A DNA stretch of 25,140 nt from PWPR01 sp046542315 (GTDB taxonomy: Bacteria; Bacillota; UBA994; PWPR01): contig JBKHBO010000027.1 of the NCBI GenBank assembly GCA_046542315.1, forward strand, positions 1 to 25,140. The letters are read 5' to 3'. Positions 1-6,624 of the stretch are shown in pieces. Both the position numbers and the translations under genes were made by a program. Each line of letters starts with the position of its first letter. Position 1 is the stretch's first letter. The notes beneath the pieces were generated by a model. That model searched no databases and was not told the origin of the DNA. It saw only the letters and a list, made by a program, of their open reading frames with translations.

Positions 1-133
1 CTTGTGGTATACTTCCCAAGGTAGGGAATGAAGTCTCCCTTAGCATATTTTGCTTAAACCGTATTTCTACTGATGACTTCTATAATCACTGGGATTATAG
101 AGCCATCTTTTTTTTATATTAAAGGAGAATTTT
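1..133 (+). promoter_or_regulatory. Structured leader with attenuator upstream of the antiporter gene
   Basis: The 133 bases before the antiporter contain several small inverted repeats. TTCCC (13-17) can pair with GGGAA (24-28), but the same GGGA can instead pair with TCCC (36-39), so two alternative hairpins compete. They are followed by a strong terminator hairpin (72-115) that ends about 10 bases before the ribosome site AAAGGAG. That arrangement fits a 5' attenuator, perhaps the 3' part of an aptamer whose beginning is outside the window. I could not match it to a riboswitch class I know. It could also be simply the end of an upstream transcript. Confidence 0.4.
72..115 (+). terminator. 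Intrinsic terminator / attenuator hairpin
   Basis: Arms TCTATAATC (79-87) and GATTATAGA (93-101) form a perfect 9-bp stem with a 5-base loop. GATG (72-75) and CATC (104-107) extend it across a small internal loop, and a run of eight T (108-115) follows. It lies only 19 bases before the ATG at 134, so it either ends an upstream gene or attenuates the antiporter gene. Confidence 0.75.
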
Positions 134-1342
134 ATGTTATTAAGTATAGCGATGATTTTTTTAGTGGGGATACTATTAAGCGAAATATTTAAAAAACTCA
201 ATTTGCCCGGATTATTAGGGATGATGTTAGCGGGAATTATTATTGGGCCGTTTTATTTAGACTTAATTAATAGTCAACTTCTTGATTTATCAAATGATTT
301 AAGAAAATTAGCACTAATTGTTATATTAATTAGAGCTGGTTTAAATTTAGACTTATCTTCATTAAGAAAAATTGGGAAATCTTCTATTCTTATTAGCTTT
401 TTACCAGCTACAATAGAGATATTAGTAGTAACTATTTTAGCACCAATTTTTTTTGATATTTCATTACTTGAGGCTGCTATGATGGGTTCTATAGTTGCTG
501 CAGTATCGCCCGCAGTGATTGTCCCAAGGATGATTAAGCTTATGGAATCTGGTCATGGTGATGATAAAAATATACCTCAAATGATTATGGCAGGAGCTTC
601 TGTTGATGACATCTATGTCATTATAATATTTACTTCGCTTTTATCTGTGTATAATGGACAAAACTTTAACGCTACTCAATTTTTACAAATACCCATATCA
701 ATCTTAGCTGGAATGATTTTGGGTATTCTAAGCGGAAAAATATTGTCTTGGATATTAAAAAATGCCAAGGTAACGCCGACACTTAATTCTATTATTCTTT
801 TTGGGAGTGCTATTTTTATAGCTAGTGTTGAACCAATACTAAGTGGCTTCTTCCCAGTTTCAACACTTTTATCTATAATGATTTTTAGTTTTATCGTTAA
901 AATGGATAATACCCTATTAGCCATTGACTTAGAAAGACATTTCAAATCAATTTGGTCTGGCGCAGAGATACTCTTATTTGTGCTCCTTGGAGTATCAATA
1001 GATGTAGTTTATCTATTAAAGGCTGGACCACTTGCAATAACGCTTATTTTAGTGGCTTTAATTTTTAGAATTATTGGTGTTAATTTAGCTTTAGTTAAAT
1101 CTAACCTTAATAATAAAGAAAGACTTTTTTGTTCAATAGCTTACTTACCAAAGGCAACTGTTCAAGCAGCTATTGGTTCTATCCCATTAGCGATGGGAGT
1201 TGATGCTGGTGGTATAATCTTGACAGTTGCGGCTTTAACAATTATTTTAACAGCTCCACTAGGAGCGATTGGAATAGATTTAACATACGATAAATTATTG
1301 TCACTACCAAAACTTAAAGAGGAATTTTCTTATAGAGACTGA
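134..1342 (+). CDS. CPA1-type cation/proton antiporter
   Basis: A 402-residue, very hydrophobic protein with about 12 membrane segments spread over its whole length, the size and shape of the Na+/H+ exchanger superfamily (CPA1). Seen in the sequence: an N-terminal hydrophobic helix with the turn KLNLPGLLGMMLAG (21-34), the segment AAVSPAVIVP (122-131), and SVDD (156-159). The last matches the position of the paired acidic residues that bind cation and proton in this family. It is expected in the cytoplasmic membrane, exchanging Na+ or K+ for H+; the substrate cannot be read from sequence. The start ATG follows AAAGGAG by 7 bases. It has no same-strand partner downstream (426 bases to the next gene), so it looks monocistronic. 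Possible control by the terminator-bearing leader is noted separately. Confidence 0.85.
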   Translation: MLLSIAMIFLVGILLSEIFKKLNLPGLLGMMLAGIIIGPFYLDLINSQLLDLSNDLRKLALIVILIRAGLNLDLSSLRKIGKSSILISFLPATIEILVVTILAPIFFDISLLEAAMMGSIVAAVSPAVIVPRMIKLMESGHGDDKNIPQMIMAGASVDDIYVIIIFTSLLSVYNGQNFNATQFLQIPISILAGMILGILSGKILSWILKNAKVTPTLNSIILFGSAIFIASVEPILSGFFPVSTLLSIMIFSFIVKMDNTLLAIDLERHFKSIWSGAEILLFVLLGVSIDVVYLLKAGPLAITLILVALIFRIIGVNLALVKSNLNNKERLFCSIAYLPKATVQAAIGSIPLAMGVDAGGIILTVAALTIILTAPLGAIGIDLTYDKLLSLPKLKEEFSYRD

Positions 1343-1377
1343 TTATTAAATCTATTACCTTCTTAATGAGTTTCAAC

Positions 1378-1413
1378 ATCAGCGCTTAATACAAGCTGAT
1401 ATTATTATATTTA
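1378..1413 (+). terminator. Probable terminator after the antiporter gene
   Basis: ATCAGC-G-CTT (1378-1387) pairs with AAGCTGAT (1393-1400) with a single bulged base, followed by an A/T tract (ATTATTATATTT) rather than a clean T run. It lies 36 bases after the antiporter stop codon. Termination strength is uncertain. Confidence 0.5.
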
Positions 1414-1673
1414 TGCTATTAATAAAACTAATTTTTTATAGATTACCCTCATTAATTAAGCTGCTTTTCTCAATTTACATAATGATCAAATAAGAGTATT
1501 GAAATTTTAATAATGTATCCAATTTCATTTTACAATTGAGAAAGAGAAGAAAAACTCTTGCTCAGGTGAATCCTCTCCTTTTTGCTCACATTATAACCTC
1601 AATTTTAACTAACATTAAAAATTAATATTTTATTACTATAACAAAATTTAGCCAACTCTAAAAGCACCTAAAT
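1414..1673. other. AT-rich intergenic region without a recognisable gene
   Basis: About 260 very AT-rich bases between the antiporter terminator and the cupin-gene promoter. The only clear structure is the inverted repeat at 1466-1543. A 19-codon reading frame on the minus strand, starting with GTG near 1589, is preceded by no proper ribosome site and stops at once. I see no convincing gene. Confidence 0.6.
1466..1543. repeat. Imperfect inverted repeat, 20 bp arms
   Basis: The left arm at 1466-1485 begins TTTCTCAATT and the right arm at 1525-1543 ends AATTGAGAAA. The outer 10 bp pair perfectly and most of the inner bases pair too, with about 39 bases between arms. It could be a transcript hairpin or the relic of a small mobile element; no flanking target duplication is evident. 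Confidence 0.4.
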
Positions 1674-1702
1674 TTGACTAAATGTATTAATGGTAGTAAT
1701 AT
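1674..1702 (+). promoter_or_regulatory. Sigma-A promoter for the cupin-methyltransferase pair
   Basis: TTGACT (1674-1679), a 17-base spacer and TAATAT (1697-1702) make a near-consensus housekeeping promoter. Transcription should begin around 1709, about 59 bases before the cupin-gene ATG. This also argues against an upstream in-frame ATG at 1690, which falls inside the promoter. Confidence 0.75.
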
Positions 1703-1708
1703 ATATGT

Positions 1709-1743
1709 ATAGATACTATATACATAAAGAATATAGTATCTAT
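1709..1743 (+). repeat. Perfect 13-bp inverted repeat at the predicted +1
   Basis: ATAGATACTATAT (1709-1721) and its exact complement ATATAGTATCTAT (1731-1743) are separated by 9 bases. The repeat starts at the predicted transcription start of the promoter at 1674-1702. It is either an operator for a dimeric regulator or a 5'-terminal mRNA-stabilising hairpin. No T run follows, so it is not a terminator. Confidence 0.7.
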
Positions 1744-1767
1744 AAACTAAATAAAGGAGTGTGTAAA

Positions 1768-2076
1768 ATGAAAATTTTTGATTTACTGAATATGAAAGCC
1801 GAAGACTATGTTCATCGCAATGCAAATGTCTTCTTTCAAAATGATCAATTTAAAACTAGAATTATTGAACTTGAGAAAAATGGTATGATTCCTCCATGTG
1901 ATATGGATAGTTTTGTTTTATTCTTAGTTTTAGAAGGAAAAGTGAACCTTAGCAAAAATGACAATTCTAAGGAAATATGCGAAGGACAACTTTTTATTAG
2001 TGAACCTGCACAATTCTCTATGAAATCAACAGATGGTGCAAAAATTCTTGGCATTCAGATTGAAGTAAAAAAATAA
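1768..2076 (+). CDS. Small cupin-fold protein
   Basis: A 102-residue soluble protein. The segment from about residue 44 to the C-terminus (FVLFLVLEGKVNLSKNDN, then EGQLFISEPAQF) has the alternating beta-strand pattern and the G-x-V / G-x-L-F spacing of a single-domain cupin. The usual metal-binding histidines of cupins are absent, so a sensing or binding role is more likely than an enzyme. The start chosen is ATG 1768 after AAAGGAG; a longer reading from 1690 would run through the promoter and inverted repeat. A methyltransferase gene follows after 36 bases and is probably co-transcribed. The function is not known, and the fold assignment rests on pattern only. Confidence 0.6.
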   Translation: MKIFDLLNMKAEDYVHRNANVFFQNDQFKTRIIELEKNGMIPPCDMDSFVLFLVLEGKVNLSKNDNSKEICEGQLFISEPAQFSMKSTDGAKILGIQIEVKK

Positions 2077-2112
2077 AACACACTAAAGATAGCATATAAA
2101 AAGAGGTTAAAA

Positions 2113-2748
2113 ATGAGTAATATCTTTAAACTTAAAAACATTATAATGAAACCATTAATTAAATTAATAATAAATCGGCCAGAATTGATGAAGTCCAAAA
2201 TATTTATGTCAGCAATGAAAGCCTTCCCTAGTAAAATTAGTGAGCACTATGATGAAAAAATAAAAGAAAGTAAAGATTTGCATTTAAAGCTAATTAATAA
2301 GGGGTTAGAAAATGTAGAGTTTTACCCTAAATTAATACTTGATATTTGCACTGGCACTGGTGTAAATGCTCTCTTTCTAGCTGATAAGTATCAAAATTCA
2401 AAGGTCTATGCTTTAGACTTAAGTGAAGAAATGATAGAGATCACTAAAGATAAAGCTGCTAATTCTGGATTAAATAATTTAAAAGCTGTTGTAGATAACG
2501 CTTTAAATATGGGATTTGAAAGTGATAAATTTGATTTAGTTTTTACCTCTAATGCACCTATATATCTTCACGAAATAAGTAGAGTTATAAAAGACAACTG
2601 TATGTTTATAGCCATCTTTTCATTTGCTGGTGATTTGTTTTTGGAACTCAAACCAAATATAGCTGCTATGTTAGAAGAAAATAACTTTTCTCTAGAAAAG
2701 ATTCAAACGTTAGATAAGGGAGTTGTAATTTCTGCAAGAAAAAAATAG
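2113..2748 (+). CDS. Class I SAM-dependent methyltransferase
   Basis: A 211-residue protein with the Rossmann-like SAM-binding core. Motif I is ILDICTGTGV (75-84), the acidic end of strand 2 is in LDLSEEMI (101-108), a motif II/III-like DNALNMGFESDKFDLVF lies near 137-153, and a hydrophobic strand follows. The first 60 residues are basic and amphipathic, including IMKPLIKLIINRPELMK, and may bind membrane or substrate. It resembles the ubiquinone/menaquinone-biosynthesis-like (Methyltransf_11/25) group, which gives no substrate. The start ATG follows AGAGG. It shares the promoter at 1674 with the cupin-like gene; the pairing may mean the cupin protein senses or binds the methylated product, which is inference only. 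Confidence 0.8.
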   Translation: MSNIFKLKNIIMKPLIKLIINRPELMKSKIFMSAMKAFPSKISEHYDEKIKESKDLHLKLINKGLENVEFYPKLILDICTGTGVNALFLADKYQNSKVYALDLSEEMIEITKDKAANSGLNNLKAVVDNALNMGFESDKFDLVFTSNAPIYLHEISRVIKDNCMFIAIFSFAGDLFLELKPNIAAMLEENNFSLEKIQTLDKGVVISARKK

Positions 2749-2843
2749 CGATTTAATCTACATTTCTTAATTTTGAGTTTTTTCAAGCAGTTCTTTCTAA
2801 TTAAAAGATATAGCTACTATAGATGATACTATTTTTTTGAATT

Positions 2844-2875
2844 GATCAACTTTTTATATACAAATTGATCTTTTT
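2844..2875 (+). terminator. Weak candidate terminator after the methyltransferase
   Basis: GATCAA (2844-2849) and TTGATC (2865-2870) form a 6-bp stem with a 15-base loop, followed by TTTTT. The stem is short and overlaps the predicted rpsT promoter, so this is tentative. Confidence 0.3.
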
Positions 2876-2885
2876 GTGTTATAAA
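2857..2885 (+). promoter_or_regulatory. Promoter of rpsT
   Basis: TATACA (2857-2862), a 17-base spacer and TATAAA (2880-2885) preceded by TG one base upstream give an extended -10 (TGTTATAAA). The start would be near 2892, leaving a leader of about 160 bases before rpsT. Confidence 0.55.
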
Positions 2886-2912
2886 TAGTAATGTTAATAA
2901 GTTAACAGTCCG

Positions 2913-3015
2913 CAAACCGTGTCTAGCTTAAATTTCAACTTGTTTTAAGATTATGCTACACTTCCCCGCACTCTCATGCGGCAGCAAAGAATCTAAAGAC
3001 AAGAGAAATGGTTTG
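2913..3015 (+). promoter_or_regulatory. Nested stem leader RNA upstream of rpsT
   Basis: Four complementary segments are nested in order: CAAACC (2913-2918) with GGTTTG (3010-3015), GTCT (2921-2924) with AGAC (2997-3000), AGATT (2948-2952) with AATCT (2990-2994), and the apical hairpin CCGCA (2966-2970) with TGCGG (2977-2981). The structure ends 33 bases before the rpsT ribosome site. Ribosomal protein genes often carry leaders bound by their own product, and E. coli S20 represses its own translation. An autoregulatory role here is inference. Confidence 0.45.
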
Positions 3016-3055
3016 TACTTTAAATAATAAGACTAGATTTCTGGAGGTGAATTCG

Positions 3056-3322
3056 ATGGCAAATAGTAAATCAGCAGAAAAGCGTGTGCGCCAAACTGAA
3101 AAAAGAACTGCGCGCAATAAAGCAGTTAGATCTAAATTTAATAATGAAGTCAAAAGGTTTGAGGAAGCTGTCATCAACGAGGAAAATAAAGAAGTAATCG
3201 AGCAAAGATTACAATCAGCAATTAAAACTATTGATAAAACAGCTGCTAAAGGCATTATTCATGAGAATAAAGCTGCTAGAGTTAAATCTCGATTAATGAA
3301 AAAATTTAATAATTTGAACTAA
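3056..3322 (+). CDS. rpsT: 30S ribosomal protein S20
   Basis: An 88-residue, highly basic protein, the usual length of S20. It begins MANSKSAEKRVRQTEKRTARNKA, with the A-x-x-K-R-x-R-Q start and alternating K/R helices typical of the family, and ends with the AAKGIIHENKAARVKSRLMKK segment conserved in S20. It binds 16S rRNA during early assembly of the small subunit. The start chosen is ATG 3056 behind GGAGGTG; a longer in-frame reading from 3008 has no ribosome site and adds residues not found in S20. It converges on holA, the common arrangement of rpsT next to holA in Firmicutes, and the two genes share a terminator. Confidence 0.97.
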   Translation: MANSKSAEKRVRQTEKRTARNKAVRSKFNNEVKRFEEAVINEENKEVIEQRLQSAIKTIDKTAAKGIIHENKAARVKSRLMKKFNNLN

Positions 3323-3327
3323 CAAAA

Positions 3328-3357
3328 AAGTCAGTAGATTTATATGTCTACTGACTT
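3328..3357. terminator. Bidirectional terminator between rpsT and holA
   Basis: AAGTCAGTAGA (3328-3338) and TCTACTGACTT (3347-3357) form a perfect 11-bp stem with an 8-base loop. T-rich sequence follows on the plus strand, and AAAAAA precedes it (a T run for the minus strand), so it can serve both converging genes. Confidence 0.85.
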
Positions 3358-3358
3358 C

Positions 3359-4354
3359 TTATTTATACCCTAAAACCCAAAGTTCTATGGCATATTTCGG
3401 CTGCATCTTTCCAGTTTTTATCATCTCTTCTAATTTCCTTAACGATTTAAGTTGATTTTTTAGTCCATTCAGAGAAAAATTATATGATTGATTTTGCAAC
3501 TTCTTTAATACAAAGTTGGGAACACCGAGATCTTTTCTCATCTTTTCGTTGCTAGACCTTTGCTCCAAAAGCAGCTTTATTTGATATAGTAATCGCATCT
3601 GCCTTATTATCATTGCTAAAACCCTCAAAGGAGGTTCATTAGCTGTCCACAATAACTCTAATTCTATCATGGCTTCTCTAATATTTAACTGTCCCAATGC
3701 ATCAACACATCTAAAAATACTTGCTTCTACAGAAGGAGATACAACCATCCTTACTTCTTCTAAGGAAACAACCTTATTTGAATCAGCCTTGTATGAGGAA
3801 ACTTTATCTAATTCGCTAGTTAAGTCTCTCAACGAAGAACCAACTTGTAGTAAAAACTCCTGTTCTACTTCATTGGACATAAAAATGTCCCTTCTTTTCA
3901 ACTCTCTTCTTAACCACTGGTATTGTTCATTCATACTCAATTGTTTACTCTCCGCTACTATTCCAATATTATTTATTCTTTTGTATAATTTCAATCTTCT
4001 ATCAGGAGATGACTCTGAGATTAATATTATCTTAGTGAGTGTCTTTGAAATTTCCTCTAAAACATTAATGAATTCTTCTTGTAACTGCTTGTTAGAAAAA
4101 GCTTGATCAAAGTTATCAAACACAACTACTCTTGCTTTTGCAAAAAGTGGTGGAGAATATATGAGTTGCTCAAGATCATCAGCATCAATCTTATCAACAT
4201 CTACTCTTGTATAGTTAAATTGATCAACTTCAAACTCCTCAATATATCTCTTAACAATTTCATCTATCAGAATATCTTCTTCTCCATATAATAATAAAAG
4301 CTGAGGATACTTCGTCTTTAAGTTTCTTAAGACTTCCATTGCTGTTGTAGCCAT
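3359..4354 (-). CDS. holA: DNA polymerase III subunit delta
   Basis: A 331-residue protein matching HolA in length and layout. The N-terminal AAA-like domain begins QLLLLYGEEDILIDEIVKRY (18-37), the family's form of the nucleotide-binding loop region, which is non-catalytic in delta. A central domain and a helical C-terminal collar domain (LRVLAMIIRQMRLLYQIKLLLE, near 238-259) follow. Delta is the clamp-loader subunit that opens the beta sliding clamp. The start ATG 4354 follows GGAGGAGAA. Its first 28 bases overlap the 3' end of comEC, the classic comEC-holA junction, and suggest translational coupling. Confidence 0.93.
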   Translation of the reverse strand: MATTAMEVLRNLKTKYPQLLLLYGEEDILIDEIVKRYIEEFEVDQFNYTRVDVDKIDADDLEQLIYSPPLFAKARVVVFDNFDQAFSNKQLQEEFINVLEEISKTLTKIILISESSPDRRLKLYKRINNIGIVAESKQLSMNEQYQWLRRELKRRDIFMSNEVEQEFLLQVGSSLRDLTSELDKVSSYKADSNKVVSLEEVRMVVSPSVEASIFRCVDALGQLNIREAMIELELLWTANEPPLRVLAMIIRQMRLLYQIKLLLEQRSSNEKMRKDLGVPNFVLKKLQNQSYNFSLNGLKNQLKSLRKLEEMIKTGKMQPKYAIELWVLGYK

Positions 4355-6624
4355 ATCTTCTCCTCCTTCTTATTATAAAAACTGTAAACTCTCAATGGGT
4401 TCGTCAGTTTAATTATAATAGCTCCATTAATGTCTGTTCTAAAAACATTAACTCTTTTATTATTATACCTCATTATAACTTCTTTATCAGGATGATTTAA
4501 AAAATGGTTTCTTCCAGATGAATTAATTGCAATTTCTGGGTTAACTTCATCAATAAATTTTTCACTTGAAGAAGTTTTGCTTCCATGGTGAGGAATTTTT
4601 AAAATATTTGCTTTCAATTCTTCTTTATGCTCTTCAATTAAGAAGTTTTCTGCTTGGTTTTCAATGTCTCCCGTAAATAGAATATTTATGTTATCTAAAG
4701 ACAAGTTTAGCACCAATGAAGAGTTGTTTTCATCAAATCCTTTATCATCTATTGCTGGATGCAACACACTAATTACATCATTTTTACTTATTAATATTTC
4801 GTCTCCTTTATCCACCAATTTAATTCTAGTTCTGTCTTCTTTAAGTTTGCTTATTATTTCATATAATAATTCTTTATCAGATTGATAAGCTTGATATGAT
4901 AATAAGCATTCTTCAACTACTATACTATCTATTAAACTTACTATGCCTCCAATATGGTCCTTATGTGGATGACTTATAATTAAGATATTAATTTCTTTTA
5001 TTCCCTTTGATTTTAGAAACGGAATTATTATATCCCTCCCACTATCAAAATAATCTGAACTATCGCCACTATCTATCAAAATCTTTTTATTGCCATTAAA
5101 TATTCCGGTATTTATATATGTACAATCTCCTTGGCCCACATCTAAAAAGACTATCTCTGGATAAATTTCAATATTAACAATTAAAACAAAGCTTAAGAAT
5201 ATTAAGAAAAATACTTTTTTTAGGTTTTTGTAGTCAGTGAAAAGACATATAAAAATTAGACAGTAATATAAAAAAACTAAATATACTGGCCAACTTTTAA
5301 TAAAGTAAATAAATCCATCCAATTCAGAAAGCCAACATGTAATGCTTAAGTGTACTTTTATTAAAAAAGTAAACCCTGGCATCAATAAAACATTAAGAAC
5401 AGGAAGCATAGCAAGTAGTCCAATTGATAGTATAAAAGTAGTAAAGGGAACCATTATCAGATTTGCTGGAATTATTAAAGGTGATAAAGAGTTAAATGTA
5501 TTTATAACAAAAGGAATTGTCATAACTTGAACAGATAAAATAGCAGCTAAAGGTTTTTCAAACTTACAACTTGGCAATAAAGTTTGTATTTTGTCTGACA
5601 AAATTAATAACCCAAAGGTAGCAAGAAAAGATAACTGCCATCCAATATTATGTAAAGCATAAGGGTAAATTACTAAAATTAAAAGAGCTGCTAAAATGAT
5701 ATTTTCTAGCTTTGACATATCTTTATTGCAAGCGTTAATTATTATTAATGAACTAATCATAATACTTGCTCTAAGAATTGAAAAACTAAATCCCGTTATA
5801 TATGCGTATACCCAAATGAATATAATTAATATGACACTTTGCTTTTTTTCATTTATTAAGAATTTGCTTAAAAGCAGTTTTAATAAAGCTACTAATATTG
5901 TTAAATGAAGACCTGAGACAACTAACAGATGAGATAATCCTGTAGATGCGTAACTATTTTTAATGTTTTTATCTAAATTGGTTTTATCTCCAAGGAGCAT
6001 CGCTATTGATATAGCTTTTAGATCTTTTGGCATATTGTTAAATCTGTTACTTAGAATTTTTCTAATTCTAATTGTTAAATACTTTATTTTACTCTGAGCT
6101 ACGCTTTCTTTAAATTCACAATTTGTACCTAAAGAACTGATCCCAATACTTTCTAGATACGCTTTAGAAGAAAATTGACCCGGGTTAGAAGCTTTTGGTA
6201 AATATTTAATTTCTAAAGAGAAAACACCCTTAGAACCAATTTTTCTATCCTTAATTTCATCATAAACTCTCACTGTAAGCGGCTTTTCTAATATTTCTTT
6301 ACTGCTTTTTGATATTTTTAAATCATAGTAATTCTTTTGAATAGAAACAACCTCTCCAACTACACTGTGCTTCCCTTCAGAGATTTCTCCTGGTAAAAAA
6401 TACATTGAAATAATTAACAAAACAATAGAAATAAATAAAGCTTTTAAAAATTTTTCTGTAGATGTAGTTTTTAATATGCAAACCAGTACACCTATAATTA
6501 ATACAGTGTTGGCATGATTTATATTTTTTATAAAAATAAATAAAGTTATATAAATAGAAAAAAGCAGTATTATTGGGCTATCCCCAATAATACTGCTTAT
6601 TCTATATATATATTTATTCTTCAA
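4327..6624 (-). CDS. comEC: ComEC/Rec2 DNA uptake channel
   Basis: A 765-residue membrane protein that passes single-stranded DNA through the cytoplasmic membrane during transformation. Three N-terminal membrane segments precede an OB-like external domain (about 85-170). The competence domain carries the hallmark STGLSHLLVVSGLHLT (227-242), then come further membrane helices (to about 485). A C-terminal metallo-beta-lactamase-like domain has LDVGQGDC (494-501) and the metal motif SHPHKDHIGG (551-560). Length and architecture are complete. The start is poorly supported: TTG at 6624 overlaps the yibE/F stop by 11 bases with only a weak AAAGAA ribosome site, and the next in-frame standard start I find is Met74. 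Translation may therefore depend on reinitiation. A terminator hairpin lies within codons 10-23. Confidence 0.93.
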   Translation of the reverse strand: MKNKYIYRISSIIGDSPIILLFSIYITLFIFIKNINHANTVLIIGVLVCILKTTSTEKFLKALFISIVLLIISMYFLPGEISEGKHSVVGEVVSIQKNYYDLKISKSSKEILEKPLTVRVYDEIKDRKIGSKGVFSLEIKYLPKASNPGQFSSKAYLESIGISSLGTNCEFKESVAQSKIKYLTIRIRKILSNRFNNMPKDLKAISIAMLLGDKTNLDKNIKNSYASTGLSHLLVVSGLHLTILVALLKLLLSKFLINEKKQSVILIIFIWVYAYITGFSFSILRASIMISSLIIINACNKDMSKLENIILAALLILVIYPYALHNIGWQLSFLATFGLLILSDKIQTLLPSCKFEKPLAAILSVQVMTIPFVINTFNSLSPLIIPANLIMVPFTTFILSIGLLAMLPVLNVLLMPGFTFLIKVHLSITCWLSELDGFIYFIKSWPVYLVFLYYCLIFICLFTDYKNLKKVFFLIFLSFVLIVNIEIYPEIVFLDVGQGDCTYINTGIFNGNKKILIDSGDSSDYFDSGRDIIIPFLKSKGIKEINILIISHPHKDHIGGIVSLIDSIVVEECLLSYQAYQSDKELLYEIISKLKEDRTRIKLVDKGDEILISKNDVISVLHPAIDDKGFDENNSSLVLNLSLDNINILFTGDIENQAENFLIEEHKEELKANILKIPHHGSKTSSSEKFIDEVNPEIAINSSGRNHFLNHPDKEVIMRYNNKRVNVFRTDINGAIIIKLTNPLRVYSFYNKKEEKIWLQQQWKS
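6557..6597 (-). terminator. Intrinsic terminator inside the 5' end of comEC
   Basis: On the minus strand AGCAGTATTATTGGG (6597-6583) pairs perfectly over 15 bp with CCCAATAATACTGCT (6577-6563) around a 5-base loop, and is followed by TTTTT. It lies 17 bases after the yibE/F stop codon, the expected place for that gene's terminator, but also within comEC codons 10-23. It may make comEC and holA expression conditional. Confidence 0.85.

Noticed and set aside
1..71. Leader as a known riboswitch (cobalamin, c-di-AMP, Mn2+ yybP-ykoY, purine, lysine)
   Set aside because: I compared it with the core motifs I remember for each and none fits; left as unassigned.
1530..1590. 19-codon minus-strand frame (MSKKERIHLSKSF...) as a small gene
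   Set aside because: It has no proper ribosome site, stops after 19 codons and has no supporting context; mentioned only as a possible relic.
1690..1767. Upstream ATG extending the cupin-like gene by 26 codons
   Set aside because: It falls within the -35/-10 promoter and the inverted repeat; ATG 1768 has an AAAGGAG site.
3008..3055. Longer rpsT reading frame from 3008
   Set aside because: There is no ribosome site, it overlaps the leader structure, and the extra residues are foreign to S20.
3669..4291. Plus-strand open frames opposite holA
   Set aside because: They lack ribosome sites, their composition mirrors the real gene, and holA on the other strand is certain.
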